DNA of 64,000 nt from Flammeovirgaceae bacterium UBA7330 (GTDB lineage Bacteria > Bacteroidota > Bacteroidia > Cytophagales > Cyclobacteriaceae), in contig DKPQ01000002.1 of assembly GCA_002471275.1 (NCBI GenBank), positions 62,001-126,000 of the forward strand, given 5' to 3'. Below the pieces are notes generated by a model that did no database searches, was not told where the DNA came from, and worked only from the letters and a program-made list of their open reading frames with translations. This document shows, piece after piece, positions 50,318-59,829 of this stretch. Every line of letters starts with the position of its first letter. Positions within the stretch are counted from its first letter, which is position 1. The translations under genes were made by a program, and so were the position numbers.

Positions 50318-50370
50318 TCGAGGAAATTTCAGAAATTTCAAACATTTTTTGATCATTTGGATTATTAAAA

Positions 50371-50650
50371 TAGGGTCTGCTAAAAAGTCTCAATACATTA
50401 GATACGACTGACTGAAGAGAAGATGTATGTGTATGTTTCGATCTGAAGCCAGATGTAGAAGCCAGATGTAGATGATTTGATTGAGGCTAGCTAAGAAATG
50501 TCGCTCACGGTATTTCCCTGATGCATGACACAATTGTTATACTGATCTAAAAACCTTGCACCTGCTTAAAAACAGATGGAAACAAAATCACCTCGAATAA
50601 AGCTTATGTATAGACAAATTATACTATTTAGCGTTTTTAAGCAGGCTCTA
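50371..50650. mobile_element. MITE-like element with inverted ends
   Basis: The left end TAGGGTCTGCTAAAAA (from 50371) matches the complement of the right end (TAGAGCCTGCTTAAAA, read inward from 50650) at most positions, and both ends carry TA. Between is about 280 bases with no gene. A second inverted pair, CCTGCTTAAAAAC at 50561 and its exact complement at 50633-50645, is nested inside. Also contains a 13-base tandem AGCCAGATGTAGA (50447-50472). It is probably an insertion-sequence remnant or miniature transposon. Confidence 0.5.
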
Positions 50651-50784
50651 AGAAGGGAGTGAGATTCTTGTAGTGCGAGGCTATTTCATTAACTTTGTCA
50701 TTCATTTGAATAGAAATCCAATTCATTTTAATATAATAATTTAACCTTTTCGGAGATTAGGGTACAATATCTCCATCTAAAACA

Positions 50785-51972
50785 ATGACCACAGAAGAGT
50801 TACACAAACTGGACAAAAAGTATTATCTGCCAACATTTCGTCGATTGCCATTGGCGTTTAAAAAGGCCAGAGGATCCAGGGTGTGGGATATGGAAGGCAA
50901 TGAATACATTGATGTGTTGGCCGGTATTGCTGTAAACAGCGTCGGTCATTGCCATCCGAAAGTGGTTGATGCCATTTGTAAGCAAGCCGGCGAACTTGGT
51001 CATATCAGCAATTTTTATCTGAGTGAGCCACAGGCACTGCTGTCTCAGAAGCTTGTAGAGTTGGCTGGTTTAGAAAGGGTCTTTTTTGGTAACAGTGGTG
51101 CTGAAGCTGCAGAAGGTGCCATTAAGATCGCCAGAAAATATGCCTCTAAGAATGGAAGGGGAGGAACGATAATAACCGTAAAGAATGCTTTCCATGGCCG
51201 TACGATGGCCACACTGGCCGCAACGGGTAAACCAGGGATGCTCAAAGGTTTTGATCCGATACCTCAGGGATTTATCCATGTGCCCTTGAATGACCTGGAC
51301 GCCATCAAAGCTGTGATGGGTAAGGAAATAGCTGGGATCATGCTGGAGCCTGTTCAGGGTGAAGGAGGTATCAATGTGGCTGATCAAAAATATATGGAAG
51401 AACTGCGAGCCCTTTGTGACAAAGAGGGTATTGCGCTCATCTTTGATGAGATCCAGACCGGAATGGGCCGAACAGGTAAATGGTTTGCCCATCAGTGGTA
51501 TGGAGTAAAGCCGGATATCATGTCACTAGCGAAGGCACTTGGAAATGGAATACCTATGGGTGCGGTGATGGCTGTGGAGAAAGTTGCTACTGCCATGGAA
51601 CCAGGAGATCATGGGACAACCTTCGGAGGTAATCCGATTGCATGTGCTGCCGCATTGGCTACTATTGAGGTGATAGAGGAGGAAGATCTCTTGAATGAAT
51701 CTCAAAGAAAGGGAGTCTGGCTGCGAGAAACGATCGAAGCATCCAAGCTTCAGTATCCGGAAATCGTCGATGTGAGAGGGAAAGGCCTGATGGTGGGTGT
51801 AGAACTCAACAGAGAATCCAAGCCAGTGATGCTCAAAATGCTGGAGCATAAAGTACTGGGCAATGCTACAGCTGACAAAGTGGTGCGATGGGTGCCACCA
51901 TTAAATATTTCAGATGAGGACTTGAAAACGGCAGTTGATGTCTTTTTCCAGTCACTAAAAGAAACAAGATAA
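50785..51972 (+). CDS. argD: Acetylornithine aminotransferase
   Basis: A 395-residue PLP enzyme of arginine synthesis that converts N-acetylglutamate semialdehyde to N-acetylornithine. It has the class III aminotransferase start (VWDMEGNEYIDVLAGIAVNS), FFGNSGAEAAEGAIKIARKY, FDEIQTGMGRTGKWF and the PLP Lys in SLAKALGNGIPMGAVMA. Full length. It is the first gene of a three-gene unit with argC (2 bases later) and argJ. The 5' region contains no attenuator that I can see. Confidence 0.95.
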   Translation: MTTEELHKLDKKYYLPTFRRLPLAFKKARGSRVWDMEGNEYIDVLAGIAVNSVGHCHPKVVDAICKQAGELGHISNFYLSEPQALLSQKLVELAGLERVFFGNSGAEAAEGAIKIARKYASKNGRGGTIITVKNAFHGRTMATLAATGKPGMLKGFDPIPQGFIHVPLNDLDAIKAVMGKEIAGIMLEPVQGEGGINVADQKYMEELRALCDKEGIALIFDEIQTGMGRTGKWFAHQWYGVKPDIMSLAKALGNGIPMGAVMAVEKVATAMEPGDHGTTFGGNPIACAAALATIEVIEEEDLLNESQRKGVWLRETIEASKLQYPEIVDVRGKGLMVGVELNRESKPVMLKMLEHKVLGNATADKVVRWVPPLNISDEDLKTAVDVFFQSLKETR

Positions 51973-51974
51973 AC

Positions 51975-53009
51975 ATGTCAAAATACAGGATAGGAATTGT
52001 AGGTGCAACAGGATATACGGGCTCTGAACTGGTTAGAATTTTGCTTTATCATCCCTCAGTGGAGATAGCAGCCATCACTTCAGAAAGCTATCAGGGTAAG
52101 CTATTCTCCGAAGTTCATCCCCAGTTTCAGGACATCTTTGAGCCTAAACTGATCAGTATTTATGATTTGCCAGAAGACCTGGACCTCGTGTTTTTGGCTT
52201 TGCCTCACGGAGTGTCAATGGATTTTATCGCGGATCACAAAGACGCCAGATACAAGATCGTGGACCTTTCAGGAGACTTCAGGTTATCAGGAAAGGATGT
52301 CTACGAGAAGTGGTATCAGAAGGAGCATAAGTTTGAGAGCGGTTTTGAACATGCGGTATTTGGTTTGCCGGAACTGTTTAGAGAAGAGATCAAATCAGCT
52401 AAGCTGATTGCTAATCCGGGTTGTTTTCCAACCTCGGCCACATTGGCATTGGCACCACTGCTAAAAAATGAGTTGATTGATCCGGATCACATCATTGTTG
52501 ACTCAAAAACAGGTGTGACAGGCGCTGGAATAAAGCCCAGGGAGAATACGCATTTCCCGGTAGTAAATGATAATTTCATTGCATATGGCTTAAAAACCCA
52601 TCGTCATACGATTGAGATCCAGGAGACCCTGAGTGCTTTTTCGGGCGGAAACTGTACAATATTATTTACTCCGCACCTGCTACCAGTAGATCGAGGAATC
52701 CTGTCTACATGCTATTCCAAGCCCACGGAGGAGGTAAATGAAGAGCAGTTGAATAAACTGTACCGGGATTTCTATAAAGATGAATTCTTTGTTCGTGTAT
52801 CAGATAACATACCACATCTAAAAAAGGTGCGGGGCACTAATTATTGCGATGTACATGTTTCGTATGATGATCGAACCAATACCATTATCACCATCGGTGT
52901 AATAGATAACCTGGTAAAAGGGGCCGCTGGTCAGGCCATTCAAAATATGAACTTGCTTTTAGGTCTTCAAGAAAATTCAGGACTTCAAAGTGTACCACTA
53001 CAACCTTAA
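51975..53009 (+). CDS. argC: N-acetyl-gamma-glutamyl-phosphate reductase
   Basis: A 344-residue NADPH enzyme that makes N-acetylglutamate semialdehyde. It has the Rossmann start IGIVGATGYTGSELVRILL and the active-site Cys in IANPGCFPTSATLAL, followed by DSKTGVTGAGIKPRE and HRHTIEIQE. Full length. It starts 2 bases after the argD stop and ends 4 bases before argJ. Confidence 0.96.
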   Translation: MSKYRIGIVGATGYTGSELVRILLYHPSVEIAAITSESYQGKLFSEVHPQFQDIFEPKLISIYDLPEDLDLVFLALPHGVSMDFIADHKDARYKIVDLSGDFRLSGKDVYEKWYQKEHKFESGFEHAVFGLPELFREEIKSAKLIANPGCFPTSATLALAPLLKNELIDPDHIIVDSKTGVTGAGIKPRENTHFPVVNDNFIAYGLKTHRHTIEIQETLSAFSGGNCTILFTPHLLPVDRGILSTCYSKPTEEVNEEQLNKLYRDFYKDEFFVRVSDNIPHLKKVRGTNYCDVHVSYDDRTNTIITIGVIDNLVKGAAGQAIQNMNLLLGLQENSGLQSVPLQP

Positions 53010-53013
53010 ATAA

Positions 53014-54231
53014 ATGATTCAGAACATAACCAATGTAAGAGGAATAAAAGTATGGGGTGCTCATACGGGAGTAAAGTCCATGCGGAGAGATTTAGCTCTG
53101 ATGTATTCGGAAGTCCCTGCTAAAGTCGCCGCTACTTTTACTCAAAACCTTGTTGTTGCTGAGCCCATCAAGCTTTCCAGGAGGCATTTGGAAGAAAACA
53201 ACCACATGGCACAGGTGATCGTGGTGAATTCCGGTAATGCCAATGCCTGTACCGGTGATCAGGGCCGGGAGGCTGCCGAGGCCATGGCACAGGCAACAGC
53301 AGAAGAATTTGGTGTAGATCCAAAATCTGTTTTGGTAGCTTCCACAGGGATTATAGGAAAACCATTTCCAACAGAGGAGGTTGTCCAGGGTATCAGGGAC
53401 AATGCAAAGAAGATAACCGAAAACTCCCGGGCAGGATCTTTTGCGGCTAACGCCATTCTTACTACTGATACTTTTGCCAAGGAAGGTTTCGTGGATTTTG
53501 ATATTGATGGGAATACAATCAAGATAGGTGGGATAGCAAAGGGATCGGGAATGATCCATCCGAACATGGGGACCATGCTGGCTTTTATCTTTACAGATAT
53601 CAATATCGATCAAAAGCTTCTCGACAGGGCATTTAAGGAGGCAGTAAATAACTCCTTTAATATGATCACTGTGGATGGAGATACTTCCACCAATGACATG
53701 GCATGCATCATGGCAAATGGGCTAGCCGATAACGAGGAAATCACCAAAGCCAATGACCCCCATTATAAGGTCTTTAAAGAAAAGCTTTCGGAGATCCTGG
53801 TTCATCTGGCCAAACTAATTATTTCTGATGGAGAGGGTGCCTCCAAGTTTATTGAATACAGACTGAATGGTGCACGTACCATTGAGGATGCAAGACAGAT
53901 TGTTCGTACGGTTTCGGGATCTTCTCTCGTTAAAACGGCCATGTTTGGTCGGGATCCGAACTGGGGTCGAATATTGGCAGCGATGGGTAGGTCCGGAGTG
54001 AATTTCAATCCGGATAAGGTGGACCTATGGATCGGTAATGAGAAGGACAGTGTGCTGATGCTGGAGAAAGGAAAACCCGTTGAGATGGATGTACAACTCA
54101 TTAAAAGAGTGCTGAAAGACTCTAATCTTGTGATAGAGATTAAGCTGTATGAAGGAAGAGCATCGGCGGTGGGCTGGGGTACAGACCTCACCACCGATTA
54201 TGTCATGTTCAATTCCATGTATACGACTTAG
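53014..54231 (+). CDS. argJ: Glutamate N-acetyltransferase/ornithine acetyltransferase
   Basis: A 405-residue self-cleaving enzyme that recycles acetyl groups between N-acetylornithine and glutamate (bifunctional class in many bacteria). The cleavage region is KGSGMIHPNMGTMLAF: the Thr nucleophile is present, but the preceding residue is Gly rather than the usual Ala. Other motifs: NSGNANACTG, TVDGDTSTNDM and FGRDPNWGRIL. With argJ, the separate argA and argE steps may not be needed. Third gene of the argDCJ unit. Confidence 0.95.
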   Translation: MIQNITNVRGIKVWGAHTGVKSMRRDLALMYSEVPAKVAATFTQNLVVAEPIKLSRRHLEENNHMAQVIVVNSGNANACTGDQGREAAEAMAQATAEEFGVDPKSVLVASTGIIGKPFPTEEVVQGIRDNAKKITENSRAGSFAANAILTTDTFAKEGFVDFDIDGNTIKIGGIAKGSGMIHPNMGTMLAFIFTDINIDQKLLDRAFKEAVNNSFNMITVDGDTSTNDMACIMANGLADNEEITKANDPHYKVFKEKLSEILVHLAKLIISDGEGASKFIEYRLNGARTIEDARQIVRTVSGSSLVKTAMFGRDPNWGRILAAMGRSGVNFNPDKVDLWIGNEKDSVLMLEKGKPVEMDVQLIKRVLKDSNLVIEIKLYEGRASAVGWGTDLTTDYVMFNSMYTT

Positions 54232-54278
54232 AAAAAGTTCTATTTCATCGTGTTCCATGGGTTTTCGGAGAACCTGTA

Positions 54279-55028
54279 TTAAGACATCAGGAATCCTCCG
54301 TTAATGTCATAGTTCACTCCAGTGAGATGGCTGGCCTGGTCAGAAGCCAGAAAACACACCAGGTCGGCAACATCTTCCGCTTTACCTTCCTTTCTTAACG
54401 GGGTAGTTTCAGCCACCTTTTTTCTAACGTCATCTTTGGTAAACATGTCATGGAACAAGGTATTGATCATGCCAGGACACACCGCATTTACTCTAATTCC
54501 CTTAGGTCCAAACTCTTTCGCCAAAGATTTTGTGAGCGAGGTGATAGCTGCTTTACTTGCTGCATAGAGGGAAGATCCTCCACCGCCACCATCTCTGGCT
54601 GCCTGAGACGACATATTGACTACAGCTGAACCGGGTTTCATGCCTGGCAAAAAGGCTTTCAGTACCAACAACGTGCTGAGGAAATTCAGATCAAAAACCT
54701 GTCGATAAAAGTCGACGTCAATTTCATCCAGGTTTTTCCGCGCTACGATTCCCCCTGTATTGTTCATGATCACGTCTGGAGTTCCATAGACCTCCAAAGT
54801 CTTGCTGTATAGCTTTTTCACATCTTCGGCTTTGGTCAGGTTCCCCTGTACCAACGTAGCTTCTCCACCAGCGTCTTTAATGATCTGGAGAGTCTCCTTC
54901 GCCTTGTCATCAGAACTATTATAATTAATGATCACTTTCGCACCTTCCCGGGCAAATCTTACTGATATGGCACGTCCAATGTCTCTTGCTCCGCCGGTTA
55001 CCACGGCCACTTTATCTTTCAATAGCAT
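54279..55028 (-). CDS. SDR-family oxidoreductase (FabG-like)
   Basis: A 249-residue classical short-chain dehydrogenase: NADP motif VTGGARDIGRAI (Asp in place of the second conserved Gly position), NMSSQAARDGGGGGSSLYAAS with catalytic Ser, Tyr-x-x-x-Lys (YAASKAAITSL), and NAVCPGMINTLF. The Asn before the dinucleotide helix fits NADPH use. It resembles 3-oxoacyl-ACP reductases and glucose dehydrogenase-type enzymes; the position next to a lactate permease suggests a carbohydrate or hydroxy-acid role, but this is only inference. Confidence 0.85.
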   Translation of the reverse strand: MLLKDKVAVVTGGARDIGRAISVRFAREGAKVIINYNSSDDKAKETLQIIKDAGGEATLVQGNLTKAEDVKKLYSKTLEVYGTPDVIMNNTGGIVARKNLDEIDVDFYRQVFDLNFLSTLLVLKAFLPGMKPGSAVVNMSSQAARDGGGGGSSLYAASKAAITSLTKSLAKEFGPKGIRVNAVCPGMINTLFHDMFTKDDVRKKVAETTPLRKEGKAEDVADLVCFLASDQASHLTGVNYDINGGFLMS

Positions 55029-55183
55029 ATGTATCTGTTTTATCGATTTGAGATGAGCTCACAATTTAAAGTCTGATGATAGGATTTAAAAGGATCAGGG
55101 CTACAAACACGCTTGTATAGCAAGTAAATCCGGTTGGTTAGAAAGGGATTTCCGAGTTCACTGATTGATTAGGAGAGATCCTG

Positions 55184-56878
55184 TCAATGCGGAGTCAACA
55201 CATCCGTAAATCCCAGTAAATATATGGAAGCCATCCCCAGTAGCCCGACCACTGTGACATAATAGAAAGTGGGAAAGATGGTTTTTCTGAGCACAAGGCC
55301 TTCCTTACCCAACATACCCACGGTAGCAGAGGCAGCCACCACATTGTGAATGGCGATCATATTTCCTGCAGCGGCACCAACAGCCTGCAATGCCACTACC
55401 AGGGTAGTAGGCACCATCAACTGATTGGCCACACCAAACTGGAAAAGGCTAAACATGAGGTTGCTTACCGTATTGCTTCCTGCGATGAATGCGCCCAGCG
55501 CACCGACAGATGGAGCAAAGAATGGATAGACCTTTCCTACATTCGAGGCCACCCAATCAGCCATTACGATAGGCATACCTTCCAATCCGAGTGGATTCAT
55601 TCCGGAATTGATATATATCCTGACCATGGGAATGGTGAAGATCAGCACAAAACCTGCAGCAATGATCATCCGTGCACTTTCTGAGAACGCTAACCTCACC
55701 GCTGTGCCATTCATTTTATGGAGAAAAATAACCACAATGCCTGCGAAAATAAGGATGGTGCCCGGTAAATACAAGGGGGCACTTGAGGCATTTAACGGAG
55801 TGCCAAGTATCTGATCTATGTTGATGGTGACCCCTGTGAGCCACCCCTTGAAAGGCAGCTGTGGCAATCGACTCAGCACAAGTAAAAATGCCACGAGGAG
55901 GTAAGGAAACCACGCCCGTAGCAGAGATATACGTTTACCTTTCAGATCGTCCTGACTGATCTCAATGGTACCAATCCAGGTCTTTGGCCAGGTTTCTTTA
56001 CTGGCAAAGTCCCATTCCGTTTTAGGAAGCAGAAACCGATTTTTAATGGCCAGAATGATAATTCCGATGCCTATCAAAGATCCCAGAAGCGAAGGGAATT
56101 CAGGCCCAAGGAATATGCCTGTAAGGAGGTATGGCAGCGTGAAAACAAGCCCGCCAAAGAGGGTGAAGGGCAGGATTTCAAGTCCCTCTTTCCACGATTT
56201 GTTAGCACCAAAATACCTGGTCATCATCACAACCATAAGTGTAGGAATTAATGTTCCCGTGATGGCATGAAGAATGACCACATTGGATGTGACCATCTGA
56301 AGATAATCTATAAAAGTCAAATCCAGTCCGGCCAATTGTGCATCCAGTTCAGGGTTTTGTAATCCACCACGTACTCCTACCAGGATAGGAGTGCCCACTG
56401 CTCCAAAAGTAACAGCCGTACTCTGAACCATCATGCCCAACATCACGGCTGACATGGCGGGAAATCCCAGGGCCACCAACAGTGGAGCCACAATTGCAGC
56501 AGGTGTTCCAAACCCGGCTGCCCCCTCGATAAAAGATCCAAACAACCAGACGATCAGTACGACCTGAACCCTTCTGTCGGAGCTGATAGCGGTGAATCCT
56601 TGCCGTATAGCCGTTACGCCTCCGGAGTGTTTTAGCAAGCTGAGCAGAAGGATGGCCCCAAAGATGATATAAAGAATATCTGCCGTGATCACCGACCCCT
56701 GAATACAGGAAGCCAGGATGTCTGTAATCGACAATCCCCACGCATTGGAAGAGATGATGATTGTGAGAAGTAAGACCAGAGGCATGGTGATTTTGGCGGG
56801 TATTTTAAAGCCCACCAGCATGATGCCAGCGACCAGAATAGGAGTGAGCGCTAATAAAAACAGAATGAATGATGACAT
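55184..56878 (-). CDS. L-lactate permease family transporter
   Basis: A 564-residue inner-membrane protein with about 13-14 helices that matches the LctP/LldP lactate permease family: GSFIEGAAGFGTPAAIVAPLL contains the family signature, and GSNTVSNLMFSLFQFGVA and NMIAIHNVVAASATVGM are also typical. It should take up lactate or glycolate with protons. The next gene downstream is an SDR enzyme in the same direction, and a sodium symporter gene of the same strand lies 403 bases upstream. Confidence 0.92.
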   Translation of the reverse strand: MSSFILFLLALTPILVAGIMLVGFKIPAKITMPLVLLLTIIISSNAWGLSITDILASCIQGSVITADILYIIFGAILLLSLLKHSGGVTAIRQGFTAISSDRRVQVVLIVWLFGSFIEGAAGFGTPAAIVAPLLVALGFPAMSAVMLGMMVQSTAVTFGAVGTPILVGVRGGLQNPELDAQLAGLDLTFIDYLQMVTSNVVILHAITGTLIPTLMVVMMTRYFGANKSWKEGLEILPFTLFGGLVFTLPYLLTGIFLGPEFPSLLGSLIGIGIIILAIKNRFLLPKTEWDFASKETWPKTWIGTIEISQDDLKGKRISLLRAWFPYLLVAFLLVLSRLPQLPFKGWLTGVTINIDQILGTPLNASSAPLYLPGTILIFAGIVVIFLHKMNGTAVRLAFSESARMIIAAGFVLIFTIPMVRIYINSGMNPLGLEGMPIVMADWVASNVGKVYPFFAPSVGALGAFIAGSNTVSNLMFSLFQFGVANQLMVPTTLVVALQAVGAAAGNMIAIHNVVAASATVGMLGKEGLVLRKTIFPTFYYVTVVGLLGMASIYLLGFTDVLTPH

Positions 56879-57281
56879 GAAAATGGGGTGAGGTTGGAAC
56901 TGGGTTATTTGAATTAATTCTTCTAATATACAATAGACTCAGAATAATCGAAATAAGCAGATTCAGTAAACCGCATTTCCTGACATGAAATAGAGCGGAT
57001 TGATGAGCCTTTTTGCTCAAATAATTTGAAAGTCTGTGAAAAGGGAATTAATTCAGTTCCAATTGCTACGATTCTTAATACTCATGATAAAAATCTAAAA
57101 AGAGAAGAATCTAATGAGCTGATCTGCCTTTAATTCACATCCCCATTATGCAAACAGATACAATGGCTTTATGGTAAGCTGTGGAGGTAACGGTTATTGA
57201 ACCGAATGAAGATGGGATCAGGATAAGGGTAGCGAGGGTAGTTGTCATTACCCTCGATCCGTACTATAGGTCACTATCCTG
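56879..57281. other. Gene-free 403-bp stretch with hairpin
   Basis: No gene seen. A perfect 8-bp stem CGAGGGTA/TACCCTCG lies at 57233-57256, 26 bases past the symporter stop on the minus strand, without a T-run. A smaller stem CGGTT/AACCG is at 57191-57204. The rest is A+T-rich and holds the lactate permease promoter by position. Confidence 0.6.
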
Positions 57282-59063
57282 CTAAAAAATCTTCTTCCAG
57301 AATTTAGTGATTCCAAAACCAGATAACAAGGCAGCGCCAAGAAGCAAAAATCCATTCAGTAGATTTCCATAAATAAACTGTCCGGTACCCATGAGCAATC
57401 CGTAAACGCTGATACTTCCAAAGATCATACACAGTATACCATAAGGTACTTTCCAGGGGCCGGTAGGTTCATCTACGGTCATGCCTTCCTCTTTTGCCCG
57501 GTTAATAATCCTTTTCCAACCGGGGCCACCAGGATTCACTTTTTGGATAAAAGAGACCAGCACGCTTAAATCAGTAGGTTTTGAGAGTAAAGTGACAGCA
57601 ATCCAACCTACGGTAGTTATGCTTATACCAATGACAAGTTCCTGCCAGGACAACAATGGATCGAAGCCTATGGCAGTATGTACAAACTTGAAGTAGATCG
57701 CTACCAGAAAAGAGATGACCATCGCAGCCAGTTCACTGGCAGCATTGATTCTCCACCAAAACCATCTTAGAATGAAGAGTAGTCCGGTACCAGCCCCGAT
57801 TTGCAAAAGGATCTGGAACGCACCCAGGGAGTTGTCCAGTACCAAAGCAAATAAAGAGGCAAGGATCATCAAAACTACCGTTAAAATCCTTCCAAGTCCA
57901 ACCAGCTTTTTCTCCGAAGCGTCAGGGTTGATAAAACGTTTATAAACATCACTTACCAGGTATGATGCACCCCAGTTGAGGTGTGTTGAGATGGTAGACA
58001 TGAATGCAGCGATTAATGAGGCCAGTACCAGTCCCAGCAGACCTGCCGGGATATATGTCAACATAGCCGGGTAACCCAGGTCATGGTTGATAATGCTTTC
58101 GGATCCCGGAAAAGCAGTTCTGAAACTTTCCAGATCCGGGAAGACGATCAATGATGCCAGGGCCACAATGATCCACGGCCAGGGTCGGAGCGCATAATGA
58201 GTGATCTGAAATAATAAAACCGCCTTTACCGAGTTGGCTTCATCTTTGGCAGCAAACATCCTTTGAGCGATGTATCCACCTCCACCGGGTTCAGCACCGG
58301 GATACCATACACTCCACCATTGAATGAGGAGCGGTACCAGGAATATGGTCATGAAAATTTCCGGGTTCGAAAAAGAAGGGATCAATGATAATTTATCTGC
58401 TACATTTTCATGTGCAAGAAGATTAGCCAATCCACCCACTTTTGGATGATCAAGCGCCACAAATGCAGCAATAAATGACCCAACAATCGCCAGGAAGAAC
58501 TGGATAAAGTCAGTAATCAGAATACCTCTTAGTCCACCAAGAGAGCTATAAATCACCGTGACAACTCCCGCAATGATCACTGTTTCGCCTGGTGTCAATC
58601 CCAGCAGGATACCCCCGATTTTGATCGCTGCCAGGGATACTGAGGCCATGATCATCACATTGAACATGAGTCCGAGATATACCGCTCTGAATCCCCTCAG
58701 GAACCGGGCGATCTTTCCGCTGTAACGCATCTCATAAAACTCTACATCTGTCACCACACCAAGTCGCTTCCACAGGCCGGCATAGACAAAAACGGTGAGC
58801 ATACCTGTAAGCAAAAAAGCCCACCAGGCCCAGTTTCCGGACACGCCATTTTGCCTAACGATATCTGTAACCAGGTTCGGTGTATCAGCAGAAAACGTAG
58901 TGGCAACCATAGACACACCGAGTAGCCACCAGGGCATCTTTCCGCTCGCGGTAAAGTAATCTTTAGAGCTCTTATTGGCTGTTCTGGCAGTCCAGACCCC
59001 AATGCCTAATGAAACAACAAAGAAGAGGACGATAATGGACCAGTCAAGTGTGGTTAGGATCAT
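57282..59063 (-). CDS. Sodium:solute symporter family protein
   Basis: A 593-residue SSS-family transporter with about 14 helices. It shows the N-terminal LDWSIIVLFFVVSLGIGVW, TASGKMPWWLLGVSMVATTF with FSADTPNLVTDIV, and AAFMSTISTHLNWGASYLVS near the sodium site. Substrates in the family include sugars, amino acids, acetate and pantothenate; this one is unassigned. The C-terminal extension is longer than in PutP-like members, with two additional membrane segments. Confidence 0.9.
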   Translation of the reverse strand: MILTTLDWSIIVLFFVVSLGIGVWTARTANKSSKDYFTASGKMPWWLLGVSMVATTFSADTPNLVTDIVRQNGVSGNWAWWAFLLTGMLTVFVYAGLWKRLGVVTDVEFYEMRYSGKIARFLRGFRAVYLGLMFNVMIMASVSLAAIKIGGILLGLTPGETVIIAGVVTVIYSSLGGLRGILITDFIQFFLAIVGSFIAAFVALDHPKVGGLANLLAHENVADKLSLIPSFSNPEIFMTIFLVPLLIQWWSVWYPGAEPGGGGYIAQRMFAAKDEANSVKAVLLFQITHYALRPWPWIIVALASLIVFPDLESFRTAFPGSESIINHDLGYPAMLTYIPAGLLGLVLASLIAAFMSTISTHLNWGASYLVSDVYKRFINPDASEKKLVGLGRILTVVLMILASLFALVLDNSLGAFQILLQIGAGTGLLFILRWFWWRINAASELAAMVISFLVAIYFKFVHTAIGFDPLLSWQELVIGISITTVGWIAVTLLSKPTDLSVLVSFIQKVNPGGPGWKRIINRAKEEGMTVDEPTGPWKVPYGILCMIFGSISVYGLLMGTGQFIYGNLLNGFLLLGAALLSGFGITKFWKKIF

Positions 59064-59229
59064 GGATGGTTGTTTTGAATAAAAATTTAAATATAGAATA
59101 AATTATCTCTCATAATACGGCTATTCAACCAAATCAGTCTACTTAGCCCCAAAAATCATTGGTATGAATAATATATCTCATTGTTGAGGATAGGACGCAA
59201 ATCTAACTTGCCATCATTATTAATCACAA

Positions 59230-59736
59230 ATGATCATGAAAGCATTAAACAATCTTAAAGAGTTGATGACAGAGCAGCTGAGGACGCTCTATCATGGAGA
59301 TTCCCACCTGGAAAAGCTGTTGTTGAGTTTCGTCAAAGAAACTACTGATCCCACGCTTAAATCAATTTTTTTTAAGTACATCAATCAAACTTCTGATCAG
59401 ATCATTATTCTGAAAAGAGTTTTTAACGATCTGTTTGAACAAAAAAGAGGTGGGGAATCAAATGTCTTTATTACCATCGCAGAGGAGGCCCGGTCACAGA
59501 TGATTTTGGCTAAGGGAAATGAGATCAAAGATGCACTGATGATTCTCTATATCCAATACATTATCCACCATAAAATAGTCATGTTTGGTTCAATATGTGC
59601 CTATGGAAAACTGATGGGATTTTATGATGATATCAGCCTGCTACATCAGGAACTGGAAAGAGAGAAAAAAATGGACAGAGATTTGGCTATGATTGCAGAG
59701 AGTATAGTGGATGTGAAGGTGCCTCAGTATGTTTAA
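59230..59736 (+). CDS. YciF-like DUF892 ferritin-fold protein
   Basis: A 168-residue four-helix protein of the DUF892/YciE-YciF family (LKELMTEQLRTLYHGDSHLEKLLL, with Glu and His that could bind a diiron centre; then LHQELEREKKMDRDLAMIAE). Family members are stress-induced in enterobacteria. Start at 59230 or at the ATG two codons later. It precedes the formylglycine-generating enzyme gene by 93 bases, with no strong terminator between, and the two may not be functionally linked. Confidence 0.8.
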   Translation: MIMKALNNLKELMTEQLRTLYHGDSHLEKLLLSFVKETTDPTLKSIFFKYINQTSDQIIILKRVFNDLFEQKRGGESNVFITIAEEARSQMILAKGNEIKDALMILYIQYIIHHKIVMFGSICAYGKLMGFYDDISLLHQELEREKKMDRDLAMIAESIVDVKVPQYV

Positions 59737-59829
59737 CGGAACTTCAAACAGGTTAAAACTAATTTAATAATGACATACCCAAAAGGATATCATTAGAATC
59801 ATTAGTTTCGTGTTTTTGAAGGATCCAAA

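Noticed and set aside
50651..50784. Riboswitch or attenuator upstream of argD
   Set aside because: No convincing stem series or leader peptide was found.
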